In this document: piece after piece, positions 32,601-39,833 of the stretch | Layout of the letters: each line of letters starts with the position of its first letter | Position numbering within the stretch: position 1 is the stretch's first letter | NCBI RefSeq assembly: GCF_003112555.1 | Contig: NZ_BEWB01000012.1 | Coordinates: 285,733 to 349,732 of the forward strand | DNA length: 64,000 nucleotides | Source of the DNA: Streptomyces coelicoflavus | GTDB lineage: Bacteria > Actinomycetota > Actinomycetes > Streptomycetales > Streptomycetaceae | Direction of reading: 5' to 3' | Notes under the pieces: model-generated | Seen by the model: the letters and a program-made list of their open reading frames with translations, nothing else | Told to the model about the DNA's origin: nothing | Database searches by the model: none | Program-made: the position numbers and the translations under genes

Positions 32601-34301
32601 ATGGACGCTCATGCCATAGAAGAGGGCCGCCTTCGGTGGCAGGCCCGGTACGACGCGGCGCGCAAGCGCGACGCGGACTTCACCACGCTCTCCGGCGACC
32701 CTGTGGAGCCGGTGTACGGGCCCCGGCCGGGGGACGAGTACGAGGGCTTCGAGCGGATCGGCTGGCCGGGCGAGTACCCCTTCACCCGCGGCCTGTATCC
32801 GACCGGATACCGGGGGCGCACGTGGACCATCCGGCAGTTCGCCGGGTTCGGCAACGCCGAGCAGACCAACGAGCGCTACAAGATGATCCTCCGCAACGGA
32901 GGAGGCGGTCTGTCCGTCGCGTTCGACATGCCGACGCTGATGGGCCGCGACTCCGACGACCCGCGTTCGCTCGGTGAGGTCGGGCACTGCGGGGTGGCCA
33001 TCGACTCGGCCGCCGACATGGAGGTCCTGTTCAAGGACATCCCGCTCGGGGACGTGACGACCTCCATGACGATCAGCGGGCCCGCCGTGCCCGTGTTCTG
33101 CATGTACCTGGTCGCCGCCGAGCGGCAGGGCGTCGACGCGGGTGTGCTCAACGGCACGCTCCAGACCGACATCTTCAAGGAGTACATCGCCCAGAAGGAG
33201 TGGCTCTTCCAGCCCGAGCCGCACCTGCGGCTCATCGGCGACCTGATGGAGTACTGCGCGGCCGGCATCCCCGCCTACAAGCCGCTGTCGGTCTCCGGGT
33301 ACCACATCCGCGAGGCGGGCGCGACGGCCGCGCAGGAGCTGGCGTACACGCTCGCCGACGGCTTCGGGTACGTGGAGCTGGGGCTCAGCCGCGGTCTGGA
33401 CGTCGACGTGTTCGCACCCGGCCTCTCCTTCTTCTTCGACGCGCACCTCGACTTCTTCGAGGAGATCGCCAAGTTCCGCGCGGCGCGCAGGATCTGGGCC
33501 CGCTGGATGCGCGACGTGTACGGGGCGCAGACCGACAAGGCGCAGTGGCTGCGGTTCCACACCCAGACCGCCGGTGTCTCGCTCACCGCGCAGCAGCCGT
33601 ACAACAACGTCGTGCGGACCGCCGTCGAGGCGCTGTCGGCCGTGCTCGGAGGGACCAACTCCCTGCACACCAACGCGCTCGACGAGACCCTCGCGCTGCC
33701 CAGCGAGCAGGCCGCGGAGATCGCCCTGCGCACCCAGCAGGTGCTGATGGAGGAGACCGGCGTCGCCAACGTCGCCGACCCGCTGGGCGGTTCCTGGTTC
33801 GTCGAGCAGCTGACCGACCGCATCGAGGCCGACGCGGAGAAGATCTTCGAGCAGATCAAGGAGCGGGGGCTGCGCGCCCACCCCGACGGGCAGCACCCCG
33901 TCGGCCCGATCACCTCCGGTCTGCTGCGCGGCATCGAGGACGGCTTCTTCACCGGAGAGATCGCCGAGTCGGCCTTCCGCTACCAGCAGTCCTTGGAGAA
34001 GGACGACAAGAGGGTCGTCGGCGTCAACGTCCACACCGGCTCCGTCACCGGCGACCTCGAGATCCTGCGGGTCAGCCACGAGGTCGAGCGCGAGCAGGTG
34101 CGGGTGCTGGGCGAGCGGAAGGCGGCCCGCGACGACGCGGCCGTGCGGGGCGCGCTGGACGCGATGCTGGCGGCGGCGCGGTCGGGCGGCAACATGATCG
34201 AGCCGATGCTGGACGCGGTGCGCGCGGAGGCGACGCTCGGGGAGATCTGCGGGGTGCTCCGCGAGGAGTGGGGGGTGTACACGGAGCCCGCGGGGTTCTA
34301 G
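32601..34301 (+). CDS. icmA: isobutyryl-CoA mutase large subunit
   Basis: The 566-residue protein is the substrate-binding (beta/alpha barrel) subunit of adenosylcobalamin-dependent isobutyryl-CoA mutase, which interconverts isobutyryl-CoA and n-butyryl-CoA. It has Phe80 in RTWTIRQF and Gln198 in EYIAQKE, where methylmalonyl-CoA mutases carry Tyr and Arg. That points to ICM rather than MCM. Length equals that of the S. cinnamonensis enzyme as I recall it. The small B12-binding subunit is not in this window. The ATG at 32601 lies seven bases after a -10 box covered by a palindrome. The GAGGG next to it is too close to work well as a ribosome binding site. Confidence 0.96.
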   Translation: MDAHAIEEGRLRWQARYDAARKRDADFTTLSGDPVEPVYGPRPGDEYEGFERIGWPGEYPFTRGLYPTGYRGRTWTIRQFAGFGNAEQTNERYKMILRNGGGGLSVAFDMPTLMGRDSDDPRSLGEVGHCGVAIDSAADMEVLFKDIPLGDVTTSMTISGPAVPVFCMYLVAAERQGVDAGVLNGTLQTDIFKEYIAQKEWLFQPEPHLRLIGDLMEYCAAGIPAYKPLSVSGYHIREAGATAAQELAYTLADGFGYVELGLSRGLDVDVFAPGLSFFFDAHLDFFEEIAKFRAARRIWARWMRDVYGAQTDKAQWLRFHTQTAGVSLTAQQPYNNVVRTAVEALSAVLGGTNSLHTNALDETLALPSEQAAEIALRTQQVLMEETGVANVADPLGGSWFVEQLTDRIEADAEKIFEQIKERGLRAHPDGQHPVGPITSGLLRGIEDGFFTGEIAESAFRYQQSLEKDDKRVVGVNVHTGSVTGDLEILRVSHEVEREQVRVLGERKAARDDAAVRGALDAMLAAARSGGNMIEPMLDAVRAEATLGEICGVLREEWGVYTEPAGF

Positions 34302-34326
34302 GCGCCGGGTGTTCCGGTGGGCGTCT

Positions 34327-34347
34327 CCAGGGGGCTCCGCCCCCTGG
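34327..34347. terminator. hairpin terminator, dispersed repeat type
   Basis: CCAGGGGGC, three loop bases, then GCCCCCTGG lies 25 bases after the icmA stop, between convergent genes. The GGGGGCTCCGCCCCC core followed by TGGACCCCC is one of the commonest Streptomyces intergenic sequences. Confidence 0.8.
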
Positions 34348-34408
34348 ACCCCCGGCCTGTGCCCACCCACCACCCGACTCGGTCGGCCAAGAGGTCACCC
34401 GTCAGGCG

Positions 34409-35044
34409 TCAGCCGTCGTCCGGTTCGGTCGGGCGGGAGGTGAGGCCCCACAGCAGGACCTGGGTGAAGCTGCGCACCCAGTCCCCGTTCGCGGTCTCCG
34501 CGCTGACCAGGGTGCGGTGCACCACCGCTCCCGCGACCATGTCGAAGATCAGGTCCGCCGTGCGGGCCGCCTCCGTGGTGTCCGGCTCCGGCGGGAGTTC
34601 GCCCCGGGCCTGGGCCCGCGCCCTGCCCTCCAGCACCAGGCGCTTCTGCCGCTCGACGATCGACGTGCGGATGCGCTCGCGCAGCGCCTCGTCCCGCGTG
34701 GACTCCGCGACCACCGCCATCAGGCCGCTCCTGGCCTCCGGACGCGCCAGGATCGCCGCGAACTGGAGCACCACGCCCTCGATGTCCGCGGCGAGCGAGC
34801 CGCGGTCGGGCAGTTCGAGCTCGTCGAAGAGCTCCGCCACCGCGTCCACGACCAGCTCGTTCTTGCCCGCCCAGCGGCGGTAGAGCGTCGTCTTGGCAAC
34901 CCCGGCCCGCGTGGCGACGTCTCCCAGGGTGAGCTTCGACCAGCCGAGGTCGACCAGGGCGGCCCGCGTCGCGGCCAGGATCGCGGTGTCCGCCGCGGCA
35001 CTGCGCGGGCGTCCGGCACGGCCGGCGGGGCTGCTGCTCTGCAT
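34409..35044 (-). CDS. TetR family transcriptional regulator
   Basis: The 211-residue protein has the TetR helix-turn-helix near residues 17-62 (AILAATRAALVDLGW, then LTLGDVATRAGVAKTTLYRRWAGKNELV). A helical C-terminal domain with EPDTTEAARTADLIFDMVAGAV follows. It is convergent to icmA and divergent from the thioredoxin-like gene. A TTAACC-N3-GGGTAA element at 35054-35068 lies ten bases from its ATG and may be its own operator. Confidence 0.92.
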   Translation of the reverse strand: MQSSSPAGRAGRPRSAAADTAILAATRAALVDLGWSKLTLGDVATRAGVAKTTLYRRWAGKNELVVDAVAELFDELELPDRGSLAADIEGVVLQFAAILARPEARSGLMAVVAESTRDEALRERIRTSIVERQKRLVLEGRARAQARGELPPEPDTTEAARTADLIFDMVAGAVVHRTLVSAETANGDWVRSFTQVLLWGLTSRPTEPDDG

Positions 35045-35053
35045 GTCCCGACC

Positions 35054-35068
35054 TTAACCGGCGGGTAA
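35054..35068. promoter_or_regulatory. candidate operator of the TetR gene
   Basis: TTAACC and GGGTAA flank a three-base centre, giving an inverted repeat with one mismatch, directly before the TetR start codon. The position suggests autorepression. Confidence 0.5.
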
Positions 35069-35218
35069 CACGCGCTCCGCCGTGAGACAGATCACCGGGG
35101 CGGGGTGTTGCGACCGGCCCTCCTGGCATTACGCTACGACGCGTAGCGAAAGCGCGGGTCCGCCCGCGCCCCAGCGACGACCACGGGCGTGGGGTGGGGA
35201 CCCGGCGCCGAGCAGTAC

Positions 35219-35266
35219 ACAAGCAGGGCAGCGCACAAGCAGGGCAGCGCACAAGCCGAACAGCAC
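35219..35266. repeat. 16-bp tandem repeat, three copies
   Basis: ACAAGCAGGGCAGCGC is repeated perfectly at 35219-35234 and 35235-35250. A third copy at 35251-35266 has four changes, and a partial fourth may precede them. It lies 63 bases upstream of the thioredoxin-like start, within its leader or promoter. It may vary in copy number among strains. I know no protein that binds it. Confidence 0.8.
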
Positions 35267-35329
35267 ACATCCGGGCGGGCTTTCGACCCGGTTTTCACAC
35301 GCGCGCGCCGTACGGGGGAGGATAGACCC

Positions 35330-36307
35330 ATGCAGCCACGGAACATGTCCATGAGCGGGGTCGTCGACCTCGCCGCGGTGAAGCAGGCCCAGGAGGCCAA
35401 GGCGAAGGCGGAGCAGGCGCGCGCCGAGGCGGCCCGGACCGGCGGCGCGGGCGCCGTCTCCCCGGCCGACCTCGTCATCGACGTCGACGAGGCCGGGTTC
35501 GAGAGCGAGGTCCTGCAACGGTCCACCGAGGTCCCGGTCGTCATCGACTTCTGGGCCGAGTGGTGCGAGCCCTGCAAGCAGTTGAGCCCGGTCCTGGAGC
35601 GCCTCGCCGTCGAGTACAACGGGCGCTTCCTCCTCGCCAAGATCGACGTCGACGCCAACCAGATGCTGATGCAGCAGTTCGGCGTCCAGGGCATCCCGGC
35701 CGTGTTCGCGGTCGTCGCCGGACAGGCGCTGCCGCTCTTCCAGGGGGCCGCGAGCGAGACGCAGATCCGGCAGACCCTGGACCAGCTGGTGCAGGTCGGC
35801 GAGGAGCGCTTCGGCCTGACCGGTCTGGTCGTCGACCCCGAGGCGGAGCCGGGCGCCGAGCGGCCCGCCGCCCCCGAGCGCCCCGCCGGTCCGCACGACG
35901 CGGCCCTCGACGCCGCCGTGCAGGCGATGGACGCGGGCGACCTGGGCGGTGCCGTCCAGGCCTACAAGAACGTGCTGGCCGAGGAGCCGGGCAACGCGGA
36001 GGCCAAACTGGGCCTGGCGCAGGCCGAGTTGCTCCAGCGGGTGCAGGACGCCGATCCGCAGAAGGTGCGTCGGGACGCGGCCGACAGGCCGGGCGATGCC
36101 CAGGCGCAGATCGCCGCCGCCGACCTCGACCTGGTGGGCGGTCACGTGGAGGACGCCTTCGGGCGCCTCATCGACACGGTGCGCGTCACGGCGGGCGACG
36201 ACCGGGACGCCGTACGGCTGCGGCTGCTCGAGCTGTTCGAGGTGGTCGGTGCCGAGGACCCGCGGGTGGCCGCGGCGCGCCGGGCGCTTGCCCGCGCACT
36301 GTTCTAG
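35330..36307 (+). CDS. thioredoxin-domain TPR protein, CnoX/YbbN-like
   Basis: The 325-residue protein has an Ala/Glu/Lys-rich N-terminal helix (residues 12-40). A thioredoxin fold follows, with WCEPC in VIDFWAEWCEPCKQL and the cis-Pro in GVQGIPAVF. After a Pro-rich linker there is a helical TPR-like region (AMDAGDLGGAVQAYKNVL, then VEDAFGRLIDTVR). The architecture fits CnoX, which protects proteins from oxidation and hands them to chaperonin. GGGGGAGG upstream supports the ATG at 35330. It stands alone between a TetR gene and a long non-coding stretch. Confidence 0.88.
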   Translation: MQPRNMSMSGVVDLAAVKQAQEAKAKAEQARAEAARTGGAGAVSPADLVIDVDEAGFESEVLQRSTEVPVVIDFWAEWCEPCKQLSPVLERLAVEYNGRFLLAKIDVDANQMLMQQFGVQGIPAVFAVVAGQALPLFQGAASETQIRQTLDQLVQVGEERFGLTGLVVDPEAEPGAERPAAPERPAGPHDAALDAAVQAMDAGDLGGAVQAYKNVLAEEPGNAEAKLGLAQAELLQRVQDADPQKVRRDAADRPGDAQAQIAAADLDLVGGHVEDAFGRLIDTVRVTAGDDRDAVRLRLLELFEVVGAEDPRVAAARRALARALF

Positions 36308-36397
36308 CCGGTTCCGGTCGGCGCGGGCGGCATGCGAGGCGTTCTAAACGCCATCGACGTGTTGCGCGTGTGAAGGAGCTGTCGAAGAGGCGTCACT

Positions 36398-36435
36398 GCG
36401 GCCGCGCTTTACCAAAACTTGGTAATCGCGGCCGC
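36398..36435. repeat. long inverted repeat containing two GCGGCCGC sites
   Basis: The left arm GCGGCCGCG plus TTACCAA pairs with TTGGTAA plus CGCGGCCGC, with a small internal loop and a three-base apical loop. It lies about 91 bases after the thioredoxin-like stop and may terminate that gene or bind a regulator. There is no downstream T-run. Confidence 0.7.
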
Positions 36436-36437
36436 TG

Positions 36438-36450
36438 TTACTGCCAGTAA
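36438..36450. promoter_or_regulatory. palindrome TTACTGCCAGTAA
   Basis: Six-base arms TTACTG and CAGTAA surround one C. A variant occurs about 130 bases downstream in the same orientation. The pattern resembles operators of TetR-type regulators. Its role is inferred from position only. Confidence 0.45.
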
Positions 36451-36962
36451 GTCGAGGGCGTCGATCTGTCGGACTCTGTCCATCGATCAATAGTTTTGTT
36501 CCGCCCTCAAGGCGCACCCAGCGTCGCCGTTCGGGCCCGGTGCGTCGTCCCGCGGCCACACGCCCGCTACTAGCCAGTAACGAACCCCCTTGTGCCGACG
36601 GCGAGAATGCACCACGATCGGCGACGCTCGGTCCATTCCCGTACCCCGACAGCCGGTCGGGTGGCGGGGGTTCCTGGGTCCCCACCGAGCAGGGTCGGCG
36701 GCAGTGATGCCGGCCCTTGGGCAGGGGGGTCTTCGCTCATCCGGCGAAGCCTGTCCAGCAGGGTTGTGCGTGATGCGTGTCAGGCGCGACCAGTGGTTGT
36801 CGCTCGGGGGTGATCGCCGGTTGTTCGGGCGCGTTGTACGTGCCGCCGAGGACAGGCGCTCTCCTTCCCGAGGACGTAGCACTTCTCCCATCCCTGCCAG
36901 ACCGAGCCGCCGGACCGGGGGCCGGCCGAGGCCAGGAGATGTACGTCCGAGAAGGAGGAAAT

Positions 36963-37595
36963 ATGGAGTCCCAGGTGCGTGGCGGGACCAGATGGAAGCG
37001 GTTCGCTGTGGTCATGGTGCCCAGCGTCGCCGCCACGGCAGCGATAGGCGTCGCGCTCGCGCAGGGCGCTCTCGCCGCGTCGTTCAGCGTGTCGGGTCAG
37101 TCGTTCAAGGTGACGGCGGACCGGCTCGACGGCACGGGCTTTATGCAGTACGGCGCGATCGACTCGGGTTACACGCTGAAGGGCGAGAAGACGGCTCACC
37201 CCGTCGCGGTCTCGGCGTTCGACTCGGCGCAGATCACGAACATGTGCCAGTCCGTGGTCACCCCGGACATCCCGCTGATCGGCTCGGTCAGCCTCATGCT
37301 GAAGGCCGGCGGTGGCGACACCCCGGTCAAGGCGAAGAACCTGTACATCGACGTCGAGAACCTCGAGGCCGATGCCACGTTCCGCGGCATCGACATCGGT
37401 GTGGCCGCCAAGGACGCCAACAAGGGTCCCGGCATCAAGAAGGGCGACACCACCAACCCCTACGGGTTCTCGCAGCAGGCCGACTCGGCCACGCTGACCG
37501 GTGTGAAGCAGACGGCGTGGGCGACCACCGCCGGAACCTTCAAGCTCAGCGGTCTGAAGATGTCGCTGTCCAAGGGTGTCAAGGAGTGCTACTAA
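36963..37595 (+). CDS. DUF6230 family secreted protein
   Basis: The 210-residue protein begins with a basic N-terminus and a signal-like hydrophobic segment (about 15-39, FAVVMVPSVAATAAIGVALAQ) ending ALAAS. The mature part is beta-rich (FSVSGQSFKVTADRLDGTG; LYIDVENLEADATFRGIDIGV), with two Cys (QITNMCQS and the C-terminal KECY) that may form a disulfide. I recognise the family, but its function is unknown. GAAGGAGGAAAT precedes the ATG at 36963. The downstream DUF6114 gene is its usual partner in Streptomyces. Two hairpins after the stop (37581-37639) could limit read-through. Confidence 0.9.
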   Translation: MESQVRGGTRWKRFAVVMVPSVAATAAIGVALAQGALAASFSVSGQSFKVTADRLDGTGFMQYGAIDSGYTLKGEKTAHPVAVSAFDSAQITNMCQSVVTPDIPLIGSVSLMLKAGGGDTPVKAKNLYIDVENLEADATFRGIDIGVAAKDANKGPGIKKGDTTNPYGFSQQADSATLTGVKQTAWATTAGTFKLSGLKMSLSKGVKECY

Positions 37596-37639
37596 GCACT
37601 CCTTGACGGGCGGGGGAGCCGACGGCGCCCCCGCCCGTC
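37581..37639 (+). terminator. two back-to-back hairpins, likely operon attenuator
   Basis: AAGGAGTGC/GCACTCCTT (37581-37604) has the DUF6230 stop codon in its loop. Immediately after it, GACGGGCGGGGG/CCCCCGCCCGTC (37605-37639) forms a 12-bp stem. The DUF6114 gene starts 74 bases later. The hairpins should reduce downstream transcription or stabilise the first message, giving more DUF6230 than DUF6114. Confidence 0.75.
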
Positions 37640-37712
37640 CACTCTCCGGCCGCGCCTTCACGTGCGGCCCACATCTCCACCACAGCAAAAGCCGTACCAG
37701 GGAGCTATTTCC

Positions 37713-38360
37713 ATGAGCGCCGAGACTCCTGCCGCTGCCGGCCAGTTCACCCGCCGGAGGCTGCAGTTCCGTGCCTGGCGAGGCGCGCGGCCGTTCTGGG
37801 CCGGCCTGTTCGTCGCACTCGGCGGACTTCCCATCGCCTACTTCCCGTACGCGAACCTCCAGATCGGTCACCTGACCCTGGCGATGTCCACCACCGCCGG
37901 TGCCGGGTCCCTGATCATCGGCGTACTGCTGGTCGTTCTCGGCGTCAGCCTGTGGTTCCAGAAGCACGTCAGGGTCTTCGCGGGCGTCGCGGCGATCCTG
38001 CTGGCGCTGGTGTCCATCCCGGTGTCCAACCTCGGCGGATTCCTCATCGGCTTCCTGTTCTCCCTGGTCGGCGGGGCCATGGCCGTGTCCTGGGTGCCGG
38101 GCGAGCCGCCGCAGGCCGAGCCGCCGCTGGAGGACAAGGGCACGGACGACGCGCCCCGGGGTGCGGTCCCCGCGGCCGACGACACCGAGTTCCCCGGCTT
38201 CCGGAAGCCCGGGGCCCAGGAGCCCGGCCCCGCTGTGCCGGGGCCGCGGGGCGGGATGGACGACGGGGAACCCTCCCAGGCCTTCGCGGCACCGGGGGCG
38301 CACGATCTGTCAGGAACGAGCCCGGCCAACGGGGCGAACGGGAGGCACAGTGCCGGCTGA
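37713..38360 (+). CDS. DUF6114 membrane protein
   Basis: The 215-residue protein has about four helices in residues 28-125 (PFWAGLFVALGGLPIAYF; LTLAMSTTAGAGSLIIGVLLVVLGVSLWF; VFAGVAAILLALVSIPVSNLGG; FLIGFLFSLVGGAMAVSWVPG). An acidic/Pro-rich cytoplasmic or extracellular tail of about 80 residues follows. It fits DUF6114, found beside DUF6230 in many Streptomyces. AGGGAGC upstream supports the ATG at 37713. The stop lies 11 bases inside the next gene. Confidence 0.88.
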   Translation: MSAETPAAAGQFTRRRLQFRAWRGARPFWAGLFVALGGLPIAYFPYANLQIGHLTLAMSTTAGAGSLIIGVLLVVLGVSLWFQKHVRVFAGVAAILLALVSIPVSNLGGFLIGFLFSLVGGAMAVSWVPGEPPQAEPPLEDKGTDDAPRGAVPAADDTEFPGFRKPGAQEPGPAVPGPRGGMDDGEPSQAFAAPGAHDLSGTSPANGANGRHSAG

Positions 38361-39750
38361 CGAGGTGACCCGCGGGACTGACGTGGAGTCGTCCCGTGTG
38401 AGAACCGGGCCGCGCCACGCGGCACCCAAGAAGCCGTTGTTCACCAGGTTCCACATGCCGGCCGGCAAGGCGATAGCCATCGCGGCGATGCCGACGGCCG
38501 TGCTCATGGGGATGGGGTTCACGCCGACGCTCGCCCTCGCCGACGGCAACGACGCGTCGCCGCCCGCCAACAGCCTGACGGCCGACGAGTACAAGGACTG
38601 CGTGGCGGCCCTGGAGGACGCCGAGAAGGACCCGTCCGAGTCGCCCACCCCCTCGCCCTCGGCGAGTGACAAGGTCGAGGACGGCAAGGACGACGCGGCG
38701 GAGCCCGGCCCCTCGGCCTCCACCGGGGACTCCGGCAAGGACACGGGCGCGGACGCCGGTTCGGACCAGGGCGGCTCCTCTTCGTCGGATTCAGGTTCCG
38801 ACGACAAGGGCGCCAAGGACGAGCAGGCCGCACCCGACCCGGGCCCCTCCGCGTCGCAGAGCCAGGAGGCGTCCGGTTCGACCGCCGAGCCGTCCCCCTC
38901 CGAGTCGGAGTCCAAGGGCGGTCTGCTGGAGGGCCTCGGCGACACCCTCGAGGACATCTTCACCGGCGGCAAGAAGAGCGAGGAGAGCCCGAGCCCCACA
39001 CCGACCCCCTCGGCGTCCGAGAGCGCCTCCGGCGGGTCCGGTGCGCTGAAGGACACCGCCGACGAGGTCACCGGCGCCGCGAAGGACACCGTCGAGGGCG
39101 CGACCGACACGGCGTCGAAGGCGGCCGAGGACACCGAGGAGTCGGTGGACAAGGCGGCCGAGGCGGCCAAGGAGGCGGCCAAGAAGGCGAAGGAGGACGC
39201 GGAGAAGGCGAAGGAGGACGCGGCCACCGCCACGCCCACCCCCAGCGCCTCCGAGAGCAGCGGCACGAGCGTCGACGACTGCCCGGTCGCCACCGACGAG
39301 GAGGGCGGCGTCGACAACAAGGTGCCGCTGCCCGACGACCCGTGGTACCTCAACGCCAGCTCGCTGCTGCTGAAGGGTGCCTCCTACGAGGGCGTCGTCC
39401 AGGTGAAGACGGCCAACGGCACCACCAAGAAGGTGCTGAAGTACGTCATCTCCAACGGCACCGACATCGGCGACCTGCACCAGACGGTGAAGGACAAGCA
39501 GGCCGGCAAGACCTACCACGTGCAGGCGGCCGAGGGCTCCACGTCCACGATCCGCGACGGCGACACGGTGATGTACACCGAGAGCATCTCGGGCAACCTG
39601 CTCGGGCTGATCCCGATCACCTTCGACCCGGAGCACCCGCCACCGCTGGACATCCCGCTCATCTACTTCACCAAGGTGACGGTCGTCCAGGCCGGCCAGT
39701 TCGGCGGCACGCTGCACATCCCGGGACTGCACCAGTACACGACCGACTGA
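38350..39750 (+). CDS. secreted protein with Ser/Glu and Ala/Lys repeats, third gene of the DUF6230 operon
   Basis: The 466-residue protein has a long basic N-terminus, then a hydrophobic segment (about 37-60, AIAIAAMPTAVLMGMGFTPTLALA) as signal or anchor. A Ser/Asp/Glu/Pro/Gly region follows, then a stretch of Ala/Lys/Glu/Thr helical repeats (KDTADEVTGAAKDT and KAAEAAKEAAKKAKED, about 230-300) resembling LEA-like or coiled-coil stalks. A compact C-terminal beta-type domain of 155 or so residues ends with FGGTLHIPGLHQYTTD. Two Cys occur (DEYKDCVA, VDDCPVA). GGAGG precedes the GTG at 38350, which lies inside the DUF6114 gene. It may be a cell-surface stalk. I do not recognise the C-terminal domain. 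Confidence 0.82.
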   Translation: MPADEVTRGTDVESSRVRTGPRHAAPKKPLFTRFHMPAGKAIAIAAMPTAVLMGMGFTPTLALADGNDASPPANSLTADEYKDCVAALEDAEKDPSESPTPSPSASDKVEDGKDDAAEPGPSASTGDSGKDTGADAGSDQGGSSSSDSGSDDKGAKDEQAAPDPGPSASQSQEASGSTAEPSPSESESKGGLLEGLGDTLEDIFTGGKKSEESPSPTPTPSASESASGGSGALKDTADEVTGAAKDTVEGATDTASKAAEDTEESVDKAAEAAKEAAKKAKEDAEKAKEDAATATPTPSASESSGTSVDDCPVATDEEGGVDNKVPLPDDPWYLNASSLLLKGASYEGVVQVKTANGTTKKVLKYVISNGTDIGDLHQTVKDKQAGKTYHVQAAEGSTSTIRDGDTVMYTESISGNLLGLIPITFDPEHPPPLDIPLIYFTKVTVVQAGQFGGTLHIPGLHQYTTD

Positions 39751-39769
39751 GCGGGCCCGCACCACGCAC

Positions 39770-39800
39770 GAGGGCGCCCCCTGCGACAGGGGGCGCCCTC
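39770..39800. terminator. strong bidirectional terminator
   Basis: GAGGGCGCCCCCTG and CAGGGGGCGCCCTC form a perfect 14-bp stem with a three-base loop, between the convergent secreted-protein and pyk genes. Flanking GCAC and GTGC extend it. Confidence 0.88.
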
Positions 39801-39833
39801 GGTGCGTACGACGGGGAGACGGGGAGGCGGCGG

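Larger units (their letters stand above)
36308..36962. other. 655-bp gene-free region upstream of the DUF6230 operon
   Basis: Short frames exist here on both strands, but none has a good ribosome binding site or recognisable protein. The region contains a 38-base hairpin with two GCGGCCGC sites (36398-36435), a perfect palindrome TTACTGCCAGTAA (36438-36450) and a related TACTAGCCAGTAA near 36568-36580. AT-rich patches and these elements suggest a regulated promoter with a long leader. A small RNA cannot be excluded. Confidence 0.5.

Noticed and set aside
35219..35266. CRISPR array
   Set aside because: The repeat units are directly adjacent without spacers and only 16 bp long; there are no cas genes in the window.
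36487..36891. 134-codon leftward open frame in the gene-free region
   Set aside because: Unusual composition, no ribosome binding site and it runs through operator-like palindromes; not supported as a gene.
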